Assembly: GCF_003946325.1 (NCBI RefSeq)
Contig: NZ_RHNT01000023.1
Coordinates: 1-33,136, forward strand
DNA length: 33,136 nucleotides
Reading direction: 5' to 3'
Origin: Companilactobacillus furfuricola
GTDB taxonomy: Bacteria; Bacillota; Bacilli; Lactobacillales; Lactobacillaceae
Shown here: in pieces, positions 22,599-31,592 of the stretch
Layout: every line of letters starts with the position of its first letter
How positions within the stretch are numbered: position 1 is the first letter of the stretch
Translations under genes and position numbers: made by a program
The notes under the pieces: model-generated
What the model was told of the DNA's origin: nothing
Database searches by the model: none
Seen by the model: the letters and a program-made list of their open reading frames with translations, nothing else

Positions 22599-23582
22599 CT
22601 ATACTGTATGTGCTGAAGAATCGCCATTATTTTTTAGGTTTAAGCCTGATGGTAAATCTTTTTCTGGTAAGTTGTCTGCTAGTACTTGGTCGTGAGCCTT
22701 TGTTCCGGCATAGATATCGTCTTTGAGCGCATTTCTGCGGTATTTGACGATTCTATATACGTGTAGTACTAAGACGGCAACGTTTGCTGCTAAGGCAATG
22801 AAGCTTACGGTGAAGAGTGCAGCGTCACTATGCGAACTTTGGACAGCAAATTGCGAGTCAGTTACGAATGCTGGAACACTCATGGTGAACATCATCCAAA
22901 AAGCTAACGTTTGAGCACGAGCTTGAAGCCAGGAACCTTTTTTGATGAAGAATGCAGCAAAAGTACATGATAATAATAAGGCTGCTCCGGCGTAGAACGA
23001 ATGGTCACCAACACAGTTGTAGACATATGCGAAGTTCCATAGGTCATATGCGATGATCCATGGCCAGATTTGGTCGGGCCAGATCATGTCTTTTTGACGA
23101 TTCTTGCTGATGATGATACCGAACCAACCGGTGATGGTAATGATGTTGATGATCCCGGCGATCCCGTTCATTACGTTCCAAGCACCACCGTTCATGAAGA
23201 CACCGTCGACCATACCGTGCATACTAGTTACTTGGAAATCACGAATAACAGCTTCCATGATATTCACGGCTAGGATGATCGGTGGAAATAGTAAGGCCCA
23301 TCTGTTTTTGCTTAATTTAGGAATAAAACGTAGGGCCATGAAGCCGAGACATCCAGCCAGGGCTGAATAAACTTTTACCCAATGGAACCAGGTCCCGGTA
23401 CTACTGCCTGATCCAGCTGTCGTTGGCCAAACAAAAATCGTTAGTAAGATCGGAACGGCAACGAATAAGCCTAATCCGACCCATTTATTCGCACGGGCAG
23501 CTTCGTTAAGTAACATAAGTGCAGCGATAATTGCGATCCACATTAACCAATCTGCCCCTGAAATGTTTTGAAATAAGAACAT
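22599..23582 (-). CDS. Multi-pass membrane protein, probably DUF5692 type
   Basis: Product of 327 aa with about eight or nine hydrophobic segments and a hydrophilic C-terminal tail of about 50 residues. Charged or aromatic clusters lie between segments: WFHWVKVYSALAGCLGF, MHGMVDGVFMNGGAWNVMNG, WPDQIWPWIIAYDLWNFAY and SDAALFTVSF. I recall this as a family without known function found in lactobacilli and clostridia (DUF5692), but the name is from memory. The conserved Trp/Asp/Asn residues inside the membrane suggest a transporter or a membrane enzyme. GGAGGTG precedes the ATG. A TetR gene lies directly upstream on the same strand, with candidate operators in the 99-nt gap. Confidence 0.75.
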   Translation of the reverse strand: MFLFQNISGADWLMWIAIIAALMLLNEAARANKWVGLGLFVAVPILLTIFVWPTTAGSGSSTGTWFHWVKVYSALAGCLGFMALRFIPKLSKNRWALLFPPIILAVNIMEAVIRDFQVTSMHGMVDGVFMNGGAWNVMNGIAGIINIITITGWFGIIISKNRQKDMIWPDQIWPWIIAYDLWNFAYVYNCVGDHSFYAGAALLLSCTFAAFFIKKGSWLQARAQTLAFWMMFTMSVPAFVTDSQFAVQSSHSDAALFTVSFIALAANVAVLVLHVYRIVKYRRNALKDDIYAGTKAHDQVLADNLPEKDLPSGLNLKNNGDSSAHTV

Positions 23583-23603
23583 AAGAACACCTCCAGAATT
23601 GGC

Positions 23604-23641
23604 TTGTTAATCTTTTAACAATTTAATTGTAACCGCTTTCC
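23604..23641 (-). promoter_or_regulatory. Operator candidates before the membrane protein gene (inverted repeat and cre-like site)
   Basis: TTGTTAA-N4-TTAACAA (23604-23621) is a perfect inverted repeat and a candidate TetR-type operator. GGAAAGCGGTTACA on the minus strand (23628-23641) matches the cre consensus at 13 of 14 positions. Confidence 0.5.
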
Positions 23642-23681
23642 AGATGGTTTGATATGGTCAAAGTTCCGCTTTTATCCAAAC

Positions 23682-24224
23682 TTAATCGACATTATGTTCA
23701 AAAACGTTGTCTATCGACCCACCCAACATCCGATTCATTCGTTCACAAAACTCCGGCTTAGATTCTTCCATATTCGTTGTCAGCCACTGGATCAGTTGAC
23801 TGCTGAGAGCTAACCCGTAAAAATTACCGATCTCATCTCGTAATTTATTCGGACAGTTTGGATGAGTGTCATCGACTACCCCTGTCACCATATCAAATGC
23901 TACTCGGTAGAGAAATTTTTCTAAAAAATTACGGTTGACTGATTTAAAGGTATTTAAGCAAAATTTCTGGTTATCATCGATGTAATCCAATAACAATTTG
24001 AGTCCATCTTGCCAATTCTTGACACGTTTGTAGGAAGCTAACTGTTGAACTATTTCGACACCGTAAATGTATTCTAGCAGGCTGTTGATGTCGTCAAAAT
24101 GATAGTAAAACGTGTTCCGTGCCACATTTCCGGCACTAGTTAACTGGTTGATAGTTATTTTATCCACAGGTACTGTCTGCATAACTTCTTTTAATGTGTT
24201 TGCTAAATGCTTTTTGGTATCCAT
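23682..24224 (-). CDS. TetR-family transcriptional regulator
   Basis: Product of 180 aa. The N-terminal helix-turn-helix is typical: TKKHLANTLKEVMQTVPVDKITINQLTSAG..RNTFYYHFDDINSLLEYI (about 3-53). The rest is a helical ligand-binding and dimer domain of the DhaS/TetR_C_33 style. The gene reads towards the membrane-protein gene 99 nt away, whose leader carries a perfect inverted repeat, so local control of that gene is likely. GGGGAT precedes the ATG. It starts nine nt after the stop of rlmH and may be partly co-transcribed with it. The ligand is unknown. Confidence 0.85.
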   Translation of the reverse strand: MDTKKHLANTLKEVMQTVPVDKITINQLTSAGNVARNTFYYHFDDINSLLEYIYGVEIVQQLASYKRVKNWQDGLKLLLDYIDDNQKFCLNTFKSVNRNFLEKFLYRVAFDMVTGVVDDTHPNCPNKLRDEIGNFYGLALSSQLIQWLTTNMEESKPEFCERMNRMLGGSIDNVFEHNVD

Positions 24225-24233
24225 TGTTATCCC

Positions 24234-24713
24234 CTATTTGTGATACGTTCGATGATTGATGATCATGAATGAGCGATAAATTTGCTCTGTCAGTACTAAG
24301 CGCATTAGTTGGTGCGGTAAGGTGAATTTGCCGAAACAAATGCTGTAGTCGGCACGTTTTTTGACCTCAGGGCTAACTCCCAGTGAACCGCCGATAACTA
24401 AGGTGATATCACTAGTTCCGTATGTGGATAAGTCATCGATCTTCTTAGCTAATTGTTCTGATGTTAATTCCTTGCCTTTTAGATCTAGTAAAATGACATA
24501 TTCTTTATCCTTGATCTTGCTTAGGATCCTTTGCCCTTCAACTTCTTTAACGTGGGCATCCTGGGCCTCACTTAGATTTTCCGGAGCTTTCTCGTCAGGA
24601 CACTCAACGATCGAGAACTTGCAAAACGCTCCCAAGCGTTTGGAATATTCGGCAATGCCAGCTTTTAAGTATTTTTCTTTCAATTTACCAACGGTAACAA
24701 ATTTTATGTTCAT
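24234..24713 (-). CDS. rlmH: 23S rRNA (pseudouridine1915-N3)-methyltransferase RlmH
   Basis: Product of 159 aa, exactly the usual length of this SPOUT methyltransferase. It methylates the pseudouridine at 1915 of helix 69 in 23S rRNA using S-adenosylmethionine. The start [19 protein letters not shown], the [15 protein letters not shown] segment, the glycine-rich [12 protein letters not shown] loop and the C-terminal [19 protein letters not shown] are all typical. The ATG at 24713 follows AAGGAG; a 30-codon upstream extension is open but unlike the family. It sits in the standard place downstream of htrA. Confidence 0.96.
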   Translation of the reverse strand: MNIKFVTVGKLKEKYLKAGIAEYSKRLGAFCKFSIVECPDEKAPENLSEAQDAHVKEVEGQRILSKIKDKEYVILLDLKGKELTSEQLAKKIDDLSTYGTSDITLVIGGSLGVSPEVKKRADYSICFGKFTLPHQLMRLVLTEQIYRSFMIINHRTYHK

Positions 24714-24789
24714 AATTACACTCCTTAGAAATATCATATACAACAATCCACAACAATTAAACCTTCGATCAAAGACGAAATATTTAAAC

Positions 24790-24992
24790 ACCGACTTATC
24801 CACACCTAAAAAAATGTTTGTGTATTAGCGTGTAACACTTGTGAAGTTGATATATCAACATTTGTAAGGGGTTTTAATTTGTCCACAAAAAGTTATCAAC
24901 AACTCTTTTGTGGATTGTGGATAACTTTATCTACAGCGAGAATTCTAGATTTTTTCCACTTATCCACAAGTTATCCACACATGTGGATAATT
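24790..24992. promoter_or_regulatory. Cluster of DnaA boxes between htrA and rlmH
   Basis: There are five perfect TTATCCACA boxes: 24796-24804(+), 24916-24924(-), 24960-24968(+), 24971-24979(+), 24982-24990(-). There are also near matches at 24879-24887 (TTGTCCACA), 24893-24901 (TTATCAACA) and 24927-24935 (TTATCTACA). The last three perfect boxes are spaced 11 bp apart, one per helical turn. An AT-rich stretch follows (25010-25050). No dnaA or dnaN gene is near, so this is more likely a DnaA-titrating or regulatory cluster than the main origin. Confidence 0.8.
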
Positions 24993-25051
24993 CAATTTCA
25001 TTCATTTTTGCAAAAAACGAAAAATATATTTAAATTTAGGGTTAAAAGTTC

Positions 25052-25090
25052 AAAAAAAAACGTGAAACCACTATTATTTGGTTTCACGTT
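25052..25090 (-). terminator. Terminator of htrA
   Basis: AACGTGAAACCA/TGGTTTCACGTT stem followed by nine T on the minus strand, seven nt after the stop. Confidence 0.9.
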
Positions 25091-25096
25091 CTTATT

Positions 25097-26458
25097 TTAT
25101 TCAGTTGTTTTTTGTGTTAAATGAACTTTGACCGATTGTAGTTTCCCACTGCGGTAATACTGTAACGTAATCGTATCGCCAACTTTATGCGAGTACAGAG
25201 CGTTATGCAAGTCTGCAACCGAACTTATATCTTTACTGTCTACTTTGACGATCACATCATTTTTCTTGAGTCCAGCTTTCTTAGCGACTGAATCGTTCTC
25301 AGCACTGTAAACTAAAACTCCTTGAGTAACGTCTTTTGGTAATTTCAACGTATTTTGCGACTCATCCGATACTTGGTTCAAGTCGACTACTCTGATCCCT
25401 AGTGAAGGACGAGTTACTTTACCATTCTTGACTAATTCGTTGATGATCTTGACTACTTCGTTACTTGGAATGGCAAATCCCATACCTTCAACCGAGGTAC
25501 CGTCAGTATTTGATGCTAGTTTCATTGAATTGATACCGATGATTTGACCAGCTGAATCAACTAGTGGTCCACCTGAATTACCAGGGTTAATTGCGGCATC
25601 TGTTTGTAAGACAGTGGCCTCACCTGTTGTTTGACCGGTATTTTGATCTTGTGTTTCCACAGTTCTATTTGTGGCTGAGATGATACCTTGTGTTACTGAT
25701 GTGGCATATTGGCTACCTAATGGCGAACCAATGGCAATTACTGCATCACCAGGTGTTAAGTTGTCGGAATTACCGAATGTTGCTGTGGCAGGAACTTTAT
25801 TACCATCGATCTCGATAACAGCTAGGTCAGTCGTAGCATCAGTTCCGACTAATTTACCAGTTACTTTAGTTCCGTCCTTTAAAATGATCTCAAGTGAATC
25901 TGATCCTGAGACAACGTGATTATTAGTTACGATATAACCTTTACCATTTTGCTTGGCGTAGATCACACCGGAACCTTCACTGTATTCTTCTAGTTGGCTA
26001 TTCTTGCTATTAGATGAGCTGGAATTTGAATTGCTATTAGAATCTGAACCATCAGTTCTGTTAGTGCCTCCAGTCGTGCCATCTTCTGCAGAATTACTGT
26101 CTCCACTATCGCCGAAGAGATCACCGAAAATTGAGGATAGATCTCCGTCTGTAGAAGTCTGCTTTTGTTTCTGTAAGTTAACTACTGAAACAACGGCATT
26201 ATCTACCTTGTTATACGCCTTAGACATGGTACTTGAGGTATCGACCTTCTTATCGCTAACTTGAGTCGTACCTGGCCCACTGCTTGAATTAGTGTCCGGA
26301 ACACTGCTGGTACCCATATGAGTAAATCCGGCAAAAGCGATCCCCACACCTAAAATGGCAGAAACAAAGGCAACAGCCGCCGTTTTCCAAAGTGACTTAT
26401 GAGACTTCTTCGTTTCACGAGCATTTTGTTGTTCTTGATTGTTGTTATTTTCATCCAT
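25097..26458 (-). CDS. htrA: HtrA/DegP-type serine protease with PDZ domain
   Basis: Membrane-anchored surface protease and chaperone of 453 aa that degrades misfolded exported proteins. A cytoplasmic tail rich in Asn/Gln (1-22) is followed by one membrane segment (about 24-45), a Ser/Gly/Asn low-complexity linker (101-155), and the trypsin-like domain with His181 (TNNHVV), Asp211 (TTDLAVI) and Ser295 (GNSGGPL). One PDZ domain occupies about 355-447. The linker is unusually rich in Ser and Asn. It starts 144 nt after walJ, and the DnaA box cluster lies between it and rlmH. GTGAGAG precedes the ATG. Confidence 0.95.
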   Translation of the reverse strand: MDENNNNQEQQNARETKKSHKSLWKTAAVAFVSAILGVGIAFAGFTHMGTSSVPDTNSSSGPGTTQVSDKKVDTSSTMSKAYNKVDNAVVSVVNLQKQKQTSTDGDLSSIFGDLFGDSGDSNSAEDGTTGGTNRTDGSDSNSNSNSSSSNSKNSQLEEYSEGSGVIYAKQNGKGYIVTNNHVVSGSDSLEIILKDGTKVTGKLVGTDATTDLAVIEIDGNKVPATATFGNSDNLTPGDAVIAIGSPLGSQYATSVTQGIISATNRTVETQDQNTGQTTGEATVLQTDAAINPGNSGGPLVDSAGQIIGINSMKLASNTDGTSVEGMGFAIPSNEVVKIINELVKNGKVTRPSLGIRVVDLNQVSDESQNTLKLPKDVTQGVLVYSAENDSVAKKAGLKKNDVIVKVDSKDISSVADLHNALYSHKVGDTITLQYYRSGKLQSVKVHLTQKTTE

Positions 26459-26602
26459 AACGAGCTCTCACTTCCCATTAATACTGTAAATACATCATAC
26501 AAATAAATTTTGAACAAAATGTGAATGTTATTTGATAAATTGTTTAAAACAAAAAGGCTATCTTGAATTAACAAAATAAACCTTTTAATCTTCTATTCAA
26601 CT

Positions 26603-27403
26603 TTACAGCGAAATCAATGGGTCTGCAACTTTGGGATCCGTATCGTGGATCAAAAAGTCGCTGCCCACGCCAAAGTCGTGATCTTCCATGATCTTTTCGA
26701 CTGCTTGATGAGCGACTGTCTTAGTATTGTTTTCTGGACTTAGGTGTCCGAGGTAGATTTGTTTAGTATTGTTGCCCAAAACGCTCATTAAAGCGTGTGC
26801 GCCGTCATCATTAGACAAATGTCCCTTTTCACCTAAGATCCGTTGTTTCAAAGGCCAAGGATACATCCCATTACGCAACATTTCGATATCGTGATTACAT
26901 TCAAATAAATAGCCATCAGCGTTCTTGATCGTTTGCTCAACTCGATCAGACACGTAACCAGTATCAGTCAAGATGACAAAGTCTTTGCCATTATGATGGA
27001 ACTTGTAAAATTGTGGGTCGGCAGCATCATGGGAAACTGCGAAGCTCTCAATATCCAAGTCATCTAAAGATAGGACTTTGTTGTGCTCAAAAATGTTGAT
27101 CTGATCTTCTGGCACTTTTCCTATCTTTGGGAGCATGGCTTGCCAAGTCTTCTCATTGGCGTAAACATTCAAGCCATAACGACGAGCTAAAACTCCGACG
27201 CCTTTGATATGATCAGAGTGTTCATGGGTCACAAACAAAGAATCGATAGTATTGATATCTTTGCGAATACTTTCCAACGATTCTTTGATCTTCTTTCCTG
27301 ACATCCCGGCATCAACTAGAACATGATGTTCCGGAGTTTCGATGTAAGTCACATTTCCTGAACTGCTGCTAGCCAAAACACTAATATTTAAATTATCACT
27401 CAT
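26603..27403 (-). CDS. walJ: WalJ (YycJ) metallo-beta-lactamase-fold protein
   Basis: Product of 266 aa with the metal-binding signature THEHSDHIKG, followed by further ligands in AVSHDAADP, LTDTGY and a C-terminal YLGHLSPENN. This is the usual last member of the walRKHIJ operon. The protein is thought to act as an exonuclease-type enzyme that links cell division and DNA replication; the exact reaction is not certain. The ATG at 27403 overlaps the end of walI by 8 nt (27396-27403), which indicates translational coupling. A longer frame upstream lies wholly within walI. Confidence 0.92.
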   Translation of the reverse strand: MSDNLNISVLASSSSGNVTYIETPEHHVLVDAGMSGKKIKESLESIRKDINTIDSLFVTHEHSDHIKGVGVLARRYGLNVYANEKTWQAMLPKIGKVPEDQINIFEHNKVLSLDDLDIESFAVSHDAADPQFYKFHHNGKDFVILTDTGYVSDRVEQTIKNADGYLFECNHDIEMLRNGMYPWPLKQRILGEKGHLSNDDGAHALMSVLGNNTKQIYLGHLSPENNTKTVAHQAVEKIMEDHDFGVGSDFLIHDTDPKVADPLISL

Positions 27404-28211
27404 TACTATAATCGTCTCCATTAGAAGAAGCCTTGATAATGTTTCCAGTAAAGGCATTGACCTTTTTGACGGTATCGACCTTGCTGTCCTTATTGTGGAT
27501 GCTGACGAACCAGACTGGAATATAAATCGTACTTCCTTTTGCTTCCAATAACTTAGTATAAGCTAAGTTAGTATAAGTTATTTTTGAATTGTTAGGTATT
27601 TCCGAGCTGGAATACAAGTTAGTGACAATATCACGTTCTGATTTTGTCGGTTGCTTTTCTTGTAAAATATCCAGTCTCTTCATATAAGTCTGCGTATATC
27701 CTACCACTTTACCATTAACAACGGAAAAAACTAGTTGACCGGTCTTATCGTACATTGGTCCTAACGGGCCAGTTTCGGCGTAAACTATTTCCGAACTCGA
27801 TGATAGTTGCGGAGCATAAGTATACTCATCACCGAACAAGACATTTGATTCTTTTTTAATAAATTTGTCGAGCTTTTCTTTGCGATTCGATGAAGTAACG
27901 CTGATCGGATCGTTCAAGTTACTGATCAATTTGTAAGAAGTTTGATTGTATTCAAGTTCTTGATTGTGCAATTTCGACTCATTGTTTGCCAAGTCGTTAC
28001 TAGCCTGAGAACCTAAATAATAAGCATTCCCAGTCTTTTTATCAAGCTTTCCAAAAGTAATGTTCCGTTTTCTCATGTCTGTCAGGGTCGAACTTACCCC
28101 CGTCGTGGAATTAGAAATAACTTGTTGGCTATTGTGAAACGAAGTAAGCAAGAAGACGTCTAATGCTAAAAATACGACTAAGAAAATTATTTCAATTCTT
28201 CGAAAATCCAT
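27396..28211 (-). CDS. walI: WalI (YycI), regulator of WalK
   Basis: Product of 271 aa with one N-terminal membrane helix (about 8-25: IIFLVVFLALDVFLLTSF) and an extracellular domain. With WalH it forms a membrane complex that adjusts the kinase WalK. The C-terminal part has YIPVWFVSIHN and VNAFTGNIIK, typical YycI/YycH-like strands of the PepSY-like fold. It begins three nt after the stop of walH and ends inside walJ, so it belongs to the operon. The ATG follows GGGGAGG. Confidence 0.9.
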   Translation of the reverse strand: MDFRRIEIIFLVVFLALDVFLLTSFHNSQQVISNSTTGVSSTLTDMRKRNITFGKLDKKTGNAYYLGSQASNDLANNESKLHNQELEYNQTSYKLISNLNDPISVTSSNRKEKLDKFIKKESNVLFGDEYTYAPQLSSSSEIVYAETGPLGPMYDKTGQLVFSVVNGKVVGYTQTYMKRLDILQEKQPTKSERDIVTNLYSSSEIPNNSKITYTNLAYTKLLEAKGSTIYIPVWFVSIHNKDSKVDTVKKVNAFTGNIIKASSNGDDYSNE

Positions 28212-28214
28212 GCA

Positions 28215-29609
28215 TTATTCCTCCCCCGTTGTATTGTTCGTTACACCCGAAGACGTGGCTGATTGGGTATTTGCAGTCTGTGAACTAGACTGTGAATCAG
28301 TCGTTTGTGCAGACATCCCAGTCCAATCTTCAAATGAGCGCCAATGGCCATCGACCTTGATATAGTAAGTTGGCTCCAGATCAATTACTGAAGAATTGTC
28401 CTCTTCATTGCTCCATTGATAGCCAACTTCTAGTTTTTGGACTTCACTTGGCGAAATACCAATATTGTTCAATTCAGCCATGATTTGCGTCGTTGACTTC
28501 AACGTGGCATTTCTCATATCTGAAGGCACCGGAACTTCGAGGACTTTATTCAAGAATTGCTCAGTTGATCCATTACGACTAAAGACGATCTTGATCGAGC
28601 CAAATTCACTCTTCTTGAAAATTGGGAAACCTTCAACATATTCACGGTAGACTAAAGTCTTATTCTTCCAGTTTGCATCGTAAAGTCTCAAGTTGGAAAC
28701 TGAGTTTTGGATGTTCGTAGCCTTCTTGTAGCCCCGTTGGAAAAATGAGAGGTAATCTTTTGGCACCGATGTGTCAGTGTAATCAGAGAAAGTCAATTCA
28801 TTCTTATCATGATCAGAAACCAAGCGCTTCGATTCGCCAACGCTATACGTAAAGACATTGCCACTAGAGCTGTTGTTGATCTCATCACTGTTGGATTCGA
28901 ACAAATTAGCGGTATATTCAGAATCATCTTTAGAACTCATCACGTATGAATATCTCTTCAAAGTGATCGGCTCAGTGTAAAAAGTAACAACACCATGTTT
29001 GAGTAAATTGAGCTTAACTTTAAGATCAATGTTAGCTTTTTTAGCTAATTTCAAGATCGGTTTAGCAGAAGCTCCCTTGACTGAAGCTTCATAAACCGTG
29101 TAAGTCTTGTCATTAGCTAAGTAAACCTCATCTTCATCTTCTTCATCTGTTGAAAAAAGGATCCGATTGAAAGGATGATCTTTGGCTTTTTGTAGCTCGT
29201 TATTACTCATCAAATAACCTAGCGTACGAATAGAAATATTAGTTGGATAAACTAATTGGATCATGTTCTTTTGTTGCAGCATCTTTTGATACTTTGCACC
29301 ATCTTTACTGAATTCACGGTGGAAAGATCCCACCTTCCAGTCTTTGATGATGTTTTGCATATTAAATGAAATATTATCTTTGTTGTTGTAGATCAGTCGT
29401 TGATTTTTCCCGTCCTGCCAGATCACTTGTGTCGGACTAATGATCTGGTCGATCGGCGTCTTATTCTTATCAACATCGCTACTAGCAACGTCAATGTTGC
29501 GATCTCTTTGATAACGGGCAGTGTTCGTCCAGATGAAAAATGAGAGAACGAAACTAGTAATTACTGCGACAACTAACAAGATTTGAACGATCAAACGGCT
29601 AAATTTCAT
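28215..29609 (-). CDS. walH: WalH (YycH), regulator of WalK
   Basis: Product of 464 aa with a short cytoplasmic start, one membrane helix (about 7-27: VQILLVVAVITSFVLSFFIW) and a long extracellular part of YycH type. It ends in a Ser/Thr/Gln-rich tail of about 35 residues (SAQTTDSQSSSQTANTQ), which is unusual and may reach into the wall. The start is placed at the ATG at 29609 because AGGAGG lies just upstream. This overlaps the stop of walK by 11 nt. A 35-codon upstream extension exists only in the overlapping frame of walK. Confidence 0.92.
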   Translation of the reverse strand: MKFSRLIVQILLVVAVITSFVLSFFIWTNTARYQRDRNIDVASSDVDKNKTPIDQIISPTQVIWQDGKNQRLIYNNKDNISFNMQNIIKDWKVGSFHREFSKDGAKYQKMLQQKNMIQLVYPTNISIRTLGYLMSNNELQKAKDHPFNRILFSTDEEDEDEVYLANDKTYTVYEASVKGASAKPILKLAKKANIDLKVKLNLLKHGVVTFYTEPITLKRYSYVMSSKDDSEYTANLFESNSDEINNSSSGNVFTYSVGESKRLVSDHDKNELTFSDYTDTSVPKDYLSFFQRGYKKATNIQNSVSNLRLYDANWKNKTLVYREYVEGFPIFKKSEFGSIKIVFSRNGSTEQFLNKVLEVPVPSDMRNATLKSTTQIMAELNNIGISPSEVQKLEVGYQWSNEEDNSSVIDLEPTYYIKVDGHWRSFEDWTGMSAQTTDSQSSSQTANTQSATSSGVTNNTTGEE

Positions 29610-31500
29610 CCCATTCTCCTCCTGTCTCATTTGGATCAAACGGTAGCGAAATGTAGAAAGTCGATCCTCTACCTTCAGCACTGTTGACCCAGATTCTACC
29701 TTTGTGTTGCTCAACGATCTCTTTAGAAATGGAAAGTCCTAAACCAGTACCACCTTGTTTTCTAGAACGAGCTTTATCAACTCGATAGAAACGGTCAAAG
29801 ACTTTCTTGATGTCTTTTCTCGGGATACCTAAACCTTCATCGGAAATACTAATGATGATGTGCTTATTAGTCTCCAGCAATCGACAAGTGATAACCCCAC
29901 CATCTGGCGAGTACTTGATAGCATTATTGATAATGTTATCGATCACCTGCGTCATTTTATCGGTATCGATCTCGACCCAAAGATCTTTCTGGGTAAAAAT
30001 CCGTTTGATCCGATAATTCTTGACCACCTTGGAGTCATTCTCTTTAGCATCAGCTTTTTCCTTCTTCAGCATCATATCAAATCGATCTAAGATGTAAGAG
30101 AAGAATTCGTTGAAGTTGATCAATTCCTTATTTAATTTCGAACGACCCTGGTCCATCCGTGACAAGTTTAAGAGATCCTGGATCATCCGGATCATTCGAT
30201 CAGTTTCTTCAGCAGTAACGTTCAAAAATTGGGGCGCCAACTTCTGATCTTTCCAAGCACCGTTGTTCAAAGCATCAATGTAACTACTAATACTAGTCAA
30301 CGGCGTTCTCAATTCATGAGAAACGTTGGAAACGAACTGACGACGTTCCCGATCGATCTTCTGTTGTTCAGTAACATCGTGCAGAACGCAGACCATACCA
30401 CTGATAAAGCCACTATTTCTTTGGATCAAAGAAAAGTCAGCATTTAAGATCAATGAACCATCATCGTCTTCATCTAGGTCGGCATCATCATTAGAGTCAC
30501 TTGATTCAATGATCATCGGTTCAGGATTTTCCAACAATTCGTCAAAACTAATGTTGTCGCTGATCCCCAATGCATCAACCAACTGAGCTCCATTAGCTTC
30601 CTCTTCTGTCTTATTAAGGTATTCCCGAGCCATTTCATTGATGACGGTAATATTACCCAGCCTGTTCGTGGCAATAACACCATCGGACATCTGGGTTAAG
30701 ACACTATCGAGTCGCCGTCGCTCTGATTCCGAGTTTTCCGTTGCCTCTTCAACCTTGACCGAAAGATCATTAACCGCCATTGCCAACTGACCTAATTCAT
30801 CAGGAGAATAAACTCGAACTTGACCGGAATAATCTCCTTCAGCCATTCGTACAGCCTGCTGTTTCATTTCACCGATTGGCCGCGTAATAGCACGAGAAAT
30901 AAAGATAGCAATAATTGCTCCGAGTAAGCCAGCTACTAAGGAGGCGGTCAAGAAGATAACAATAATATTATTGATCCCGGTATAAACCGACTCCATGCTG
31001 GCTCGAACATAGATTGCTCCGACCACATTACTACTATCCGGCGAGGACACTGGCGTGATCGACTCATAAGAACTACCCAGCGATTTATCATAATAGATCT
31101 GAGTTATCTTCTTATTATTAGAAATACTTCGTCGAACTTGATCCTTCAAAGTCTTTCGACCGATCATAGATGCCTTATCCGCATCCTTAGTCCCAACCAC
31201 GATCCCATTACGGTCCATAACTTGAATATCGGTAATATCAGAGTTATTCCGCGCAAAATCTTGGATAGTATTATTAATATTCGCCCGCGTATGAGAATCA
31301 TTATCAGTCAAATTCTCCGAAATTTGATTGAGAACGTAAACTTTAACACTGACTGAATCCTCAAATTGTGAGACATTTTGTTGTTCCAATTGTCGAACAA
31401 AGTAAGCCCCAATGATTTCGATCGTAAAAATCAAGATCAAGATAAACGATAGACCGATCTTAAAGTTGATCGAATGTAAAAAAGCTAGTCTTTTTTTCAA
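29599..31500 (-). CDS. walK: WalK sensor histidine kinase
   Basis: Essential cell-wall sensor kinase of 633 aa. It has a membrane helix at 13-33, an extracellular sensor domain (about 34-178), a second helix (about 180-203), HAMP (204-256), PAS (about 262-378), and a HisKA domain with phospho-acceptor His395 in SNVSHELRTP. The ATPase domain has the N box NIINNAIKY, the G1 box DEGLGIP and the G2 box GGTGLGL (583-589). The PAS domain carries a very acidic insertion (335-348: SDSNDDADLDEDDD). The start is TTG at 31500 with AGGAG upstream. A promoter, a WalR-like box and a terminator lie between it and walR. Confidence 0.96.
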   Translation of the reverse strand: MKKRLAFLHSINFKIGLSFILILIFTIEIIGAYFVRQLEQQNVSQFEDSVSVKVYVLNQISENLTDNDSHTRANINNTIQDFARNNSDITDIQVMDRNGIVVGTKDADKASMIGRKTLKDQVRRSISNNKKITQIYYDKSLGSSYESITPVSSPDSSNVVGAIYVRASMESVYTGINNIIVIFLTASLVAGLLGAIIAIFISRAITRPIGEMKQQAVRMAEGDYSGQVRVYSPDELGQLAMAVNDLSVKVEEATENSESERRRLDSVLTQMSDGVIATNRLGNITVINEMAREYLNKTEEEANGAQLVDALGISDNISFDELLENPEPMIIESSDSNDDADLDEDDDGSLILNADFSLIQRNSGFISGMVCVLHDVTEQQKIDRERRQFVSNVSHELRTPLTSISSYIDALNNGAWKDQKLAPQFLNVTAEETDRMIRMIQDLLNLSRMDQGRSKLNKELINFNEFFSYILDRFDMMLKKEKADAKENDSKVVKNYRIKRIFTQKDLWVEIDTDKMTQVIDNIINNAIKYSPDGGVITCRLLETNKHIIISISDEGLGIPRKDIKKVFDRFYRVDKARSRKQGGTGLGLSISKEIVEQHKGRIWVNSAEGRGSTFYISLPFDPNETGGEWDEI

Positions 31501-31562
31501 AATAATTCTCCTATGATCAACTAAACTTATCCCGTTTAGTCAAATAACACAAACATATCTCT

Positions 31563-31592
31563 ATTATACTTTCATTGAACACCATTGTAACA
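31563..31592 (-). promoter_or_regulatory. walK promoter with WalR-type box
   Basis: On the minus strand TGTTAC-N5-TGTTCA (31576-31592) fits the WalR consensus TGTWAH-N5-TGTWAH except for one base in the second half-site. It overlaps a promoter with -35 TTACAA (31585-31590) and -10 TATAAT (31563-31568), spacer 16 nt. Placing the box over the -35 suggests repression by WalR. Confidence 0.6.

Noticed and set aside
23070-23370. Two plus-strand ORFs opposite the multi-pass membrane protein gene
   Set aside because: They lie antisense to a well supported gene and have no ribosome site or family resemblance.
24790-24992. The DnaA box cluster as the chromosomal origin
   Set aside because: No dnaA, dnaN, rpmH or parB is present nearby, so an origin call would be unsupported. 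Kept as a DnaA box cluster.
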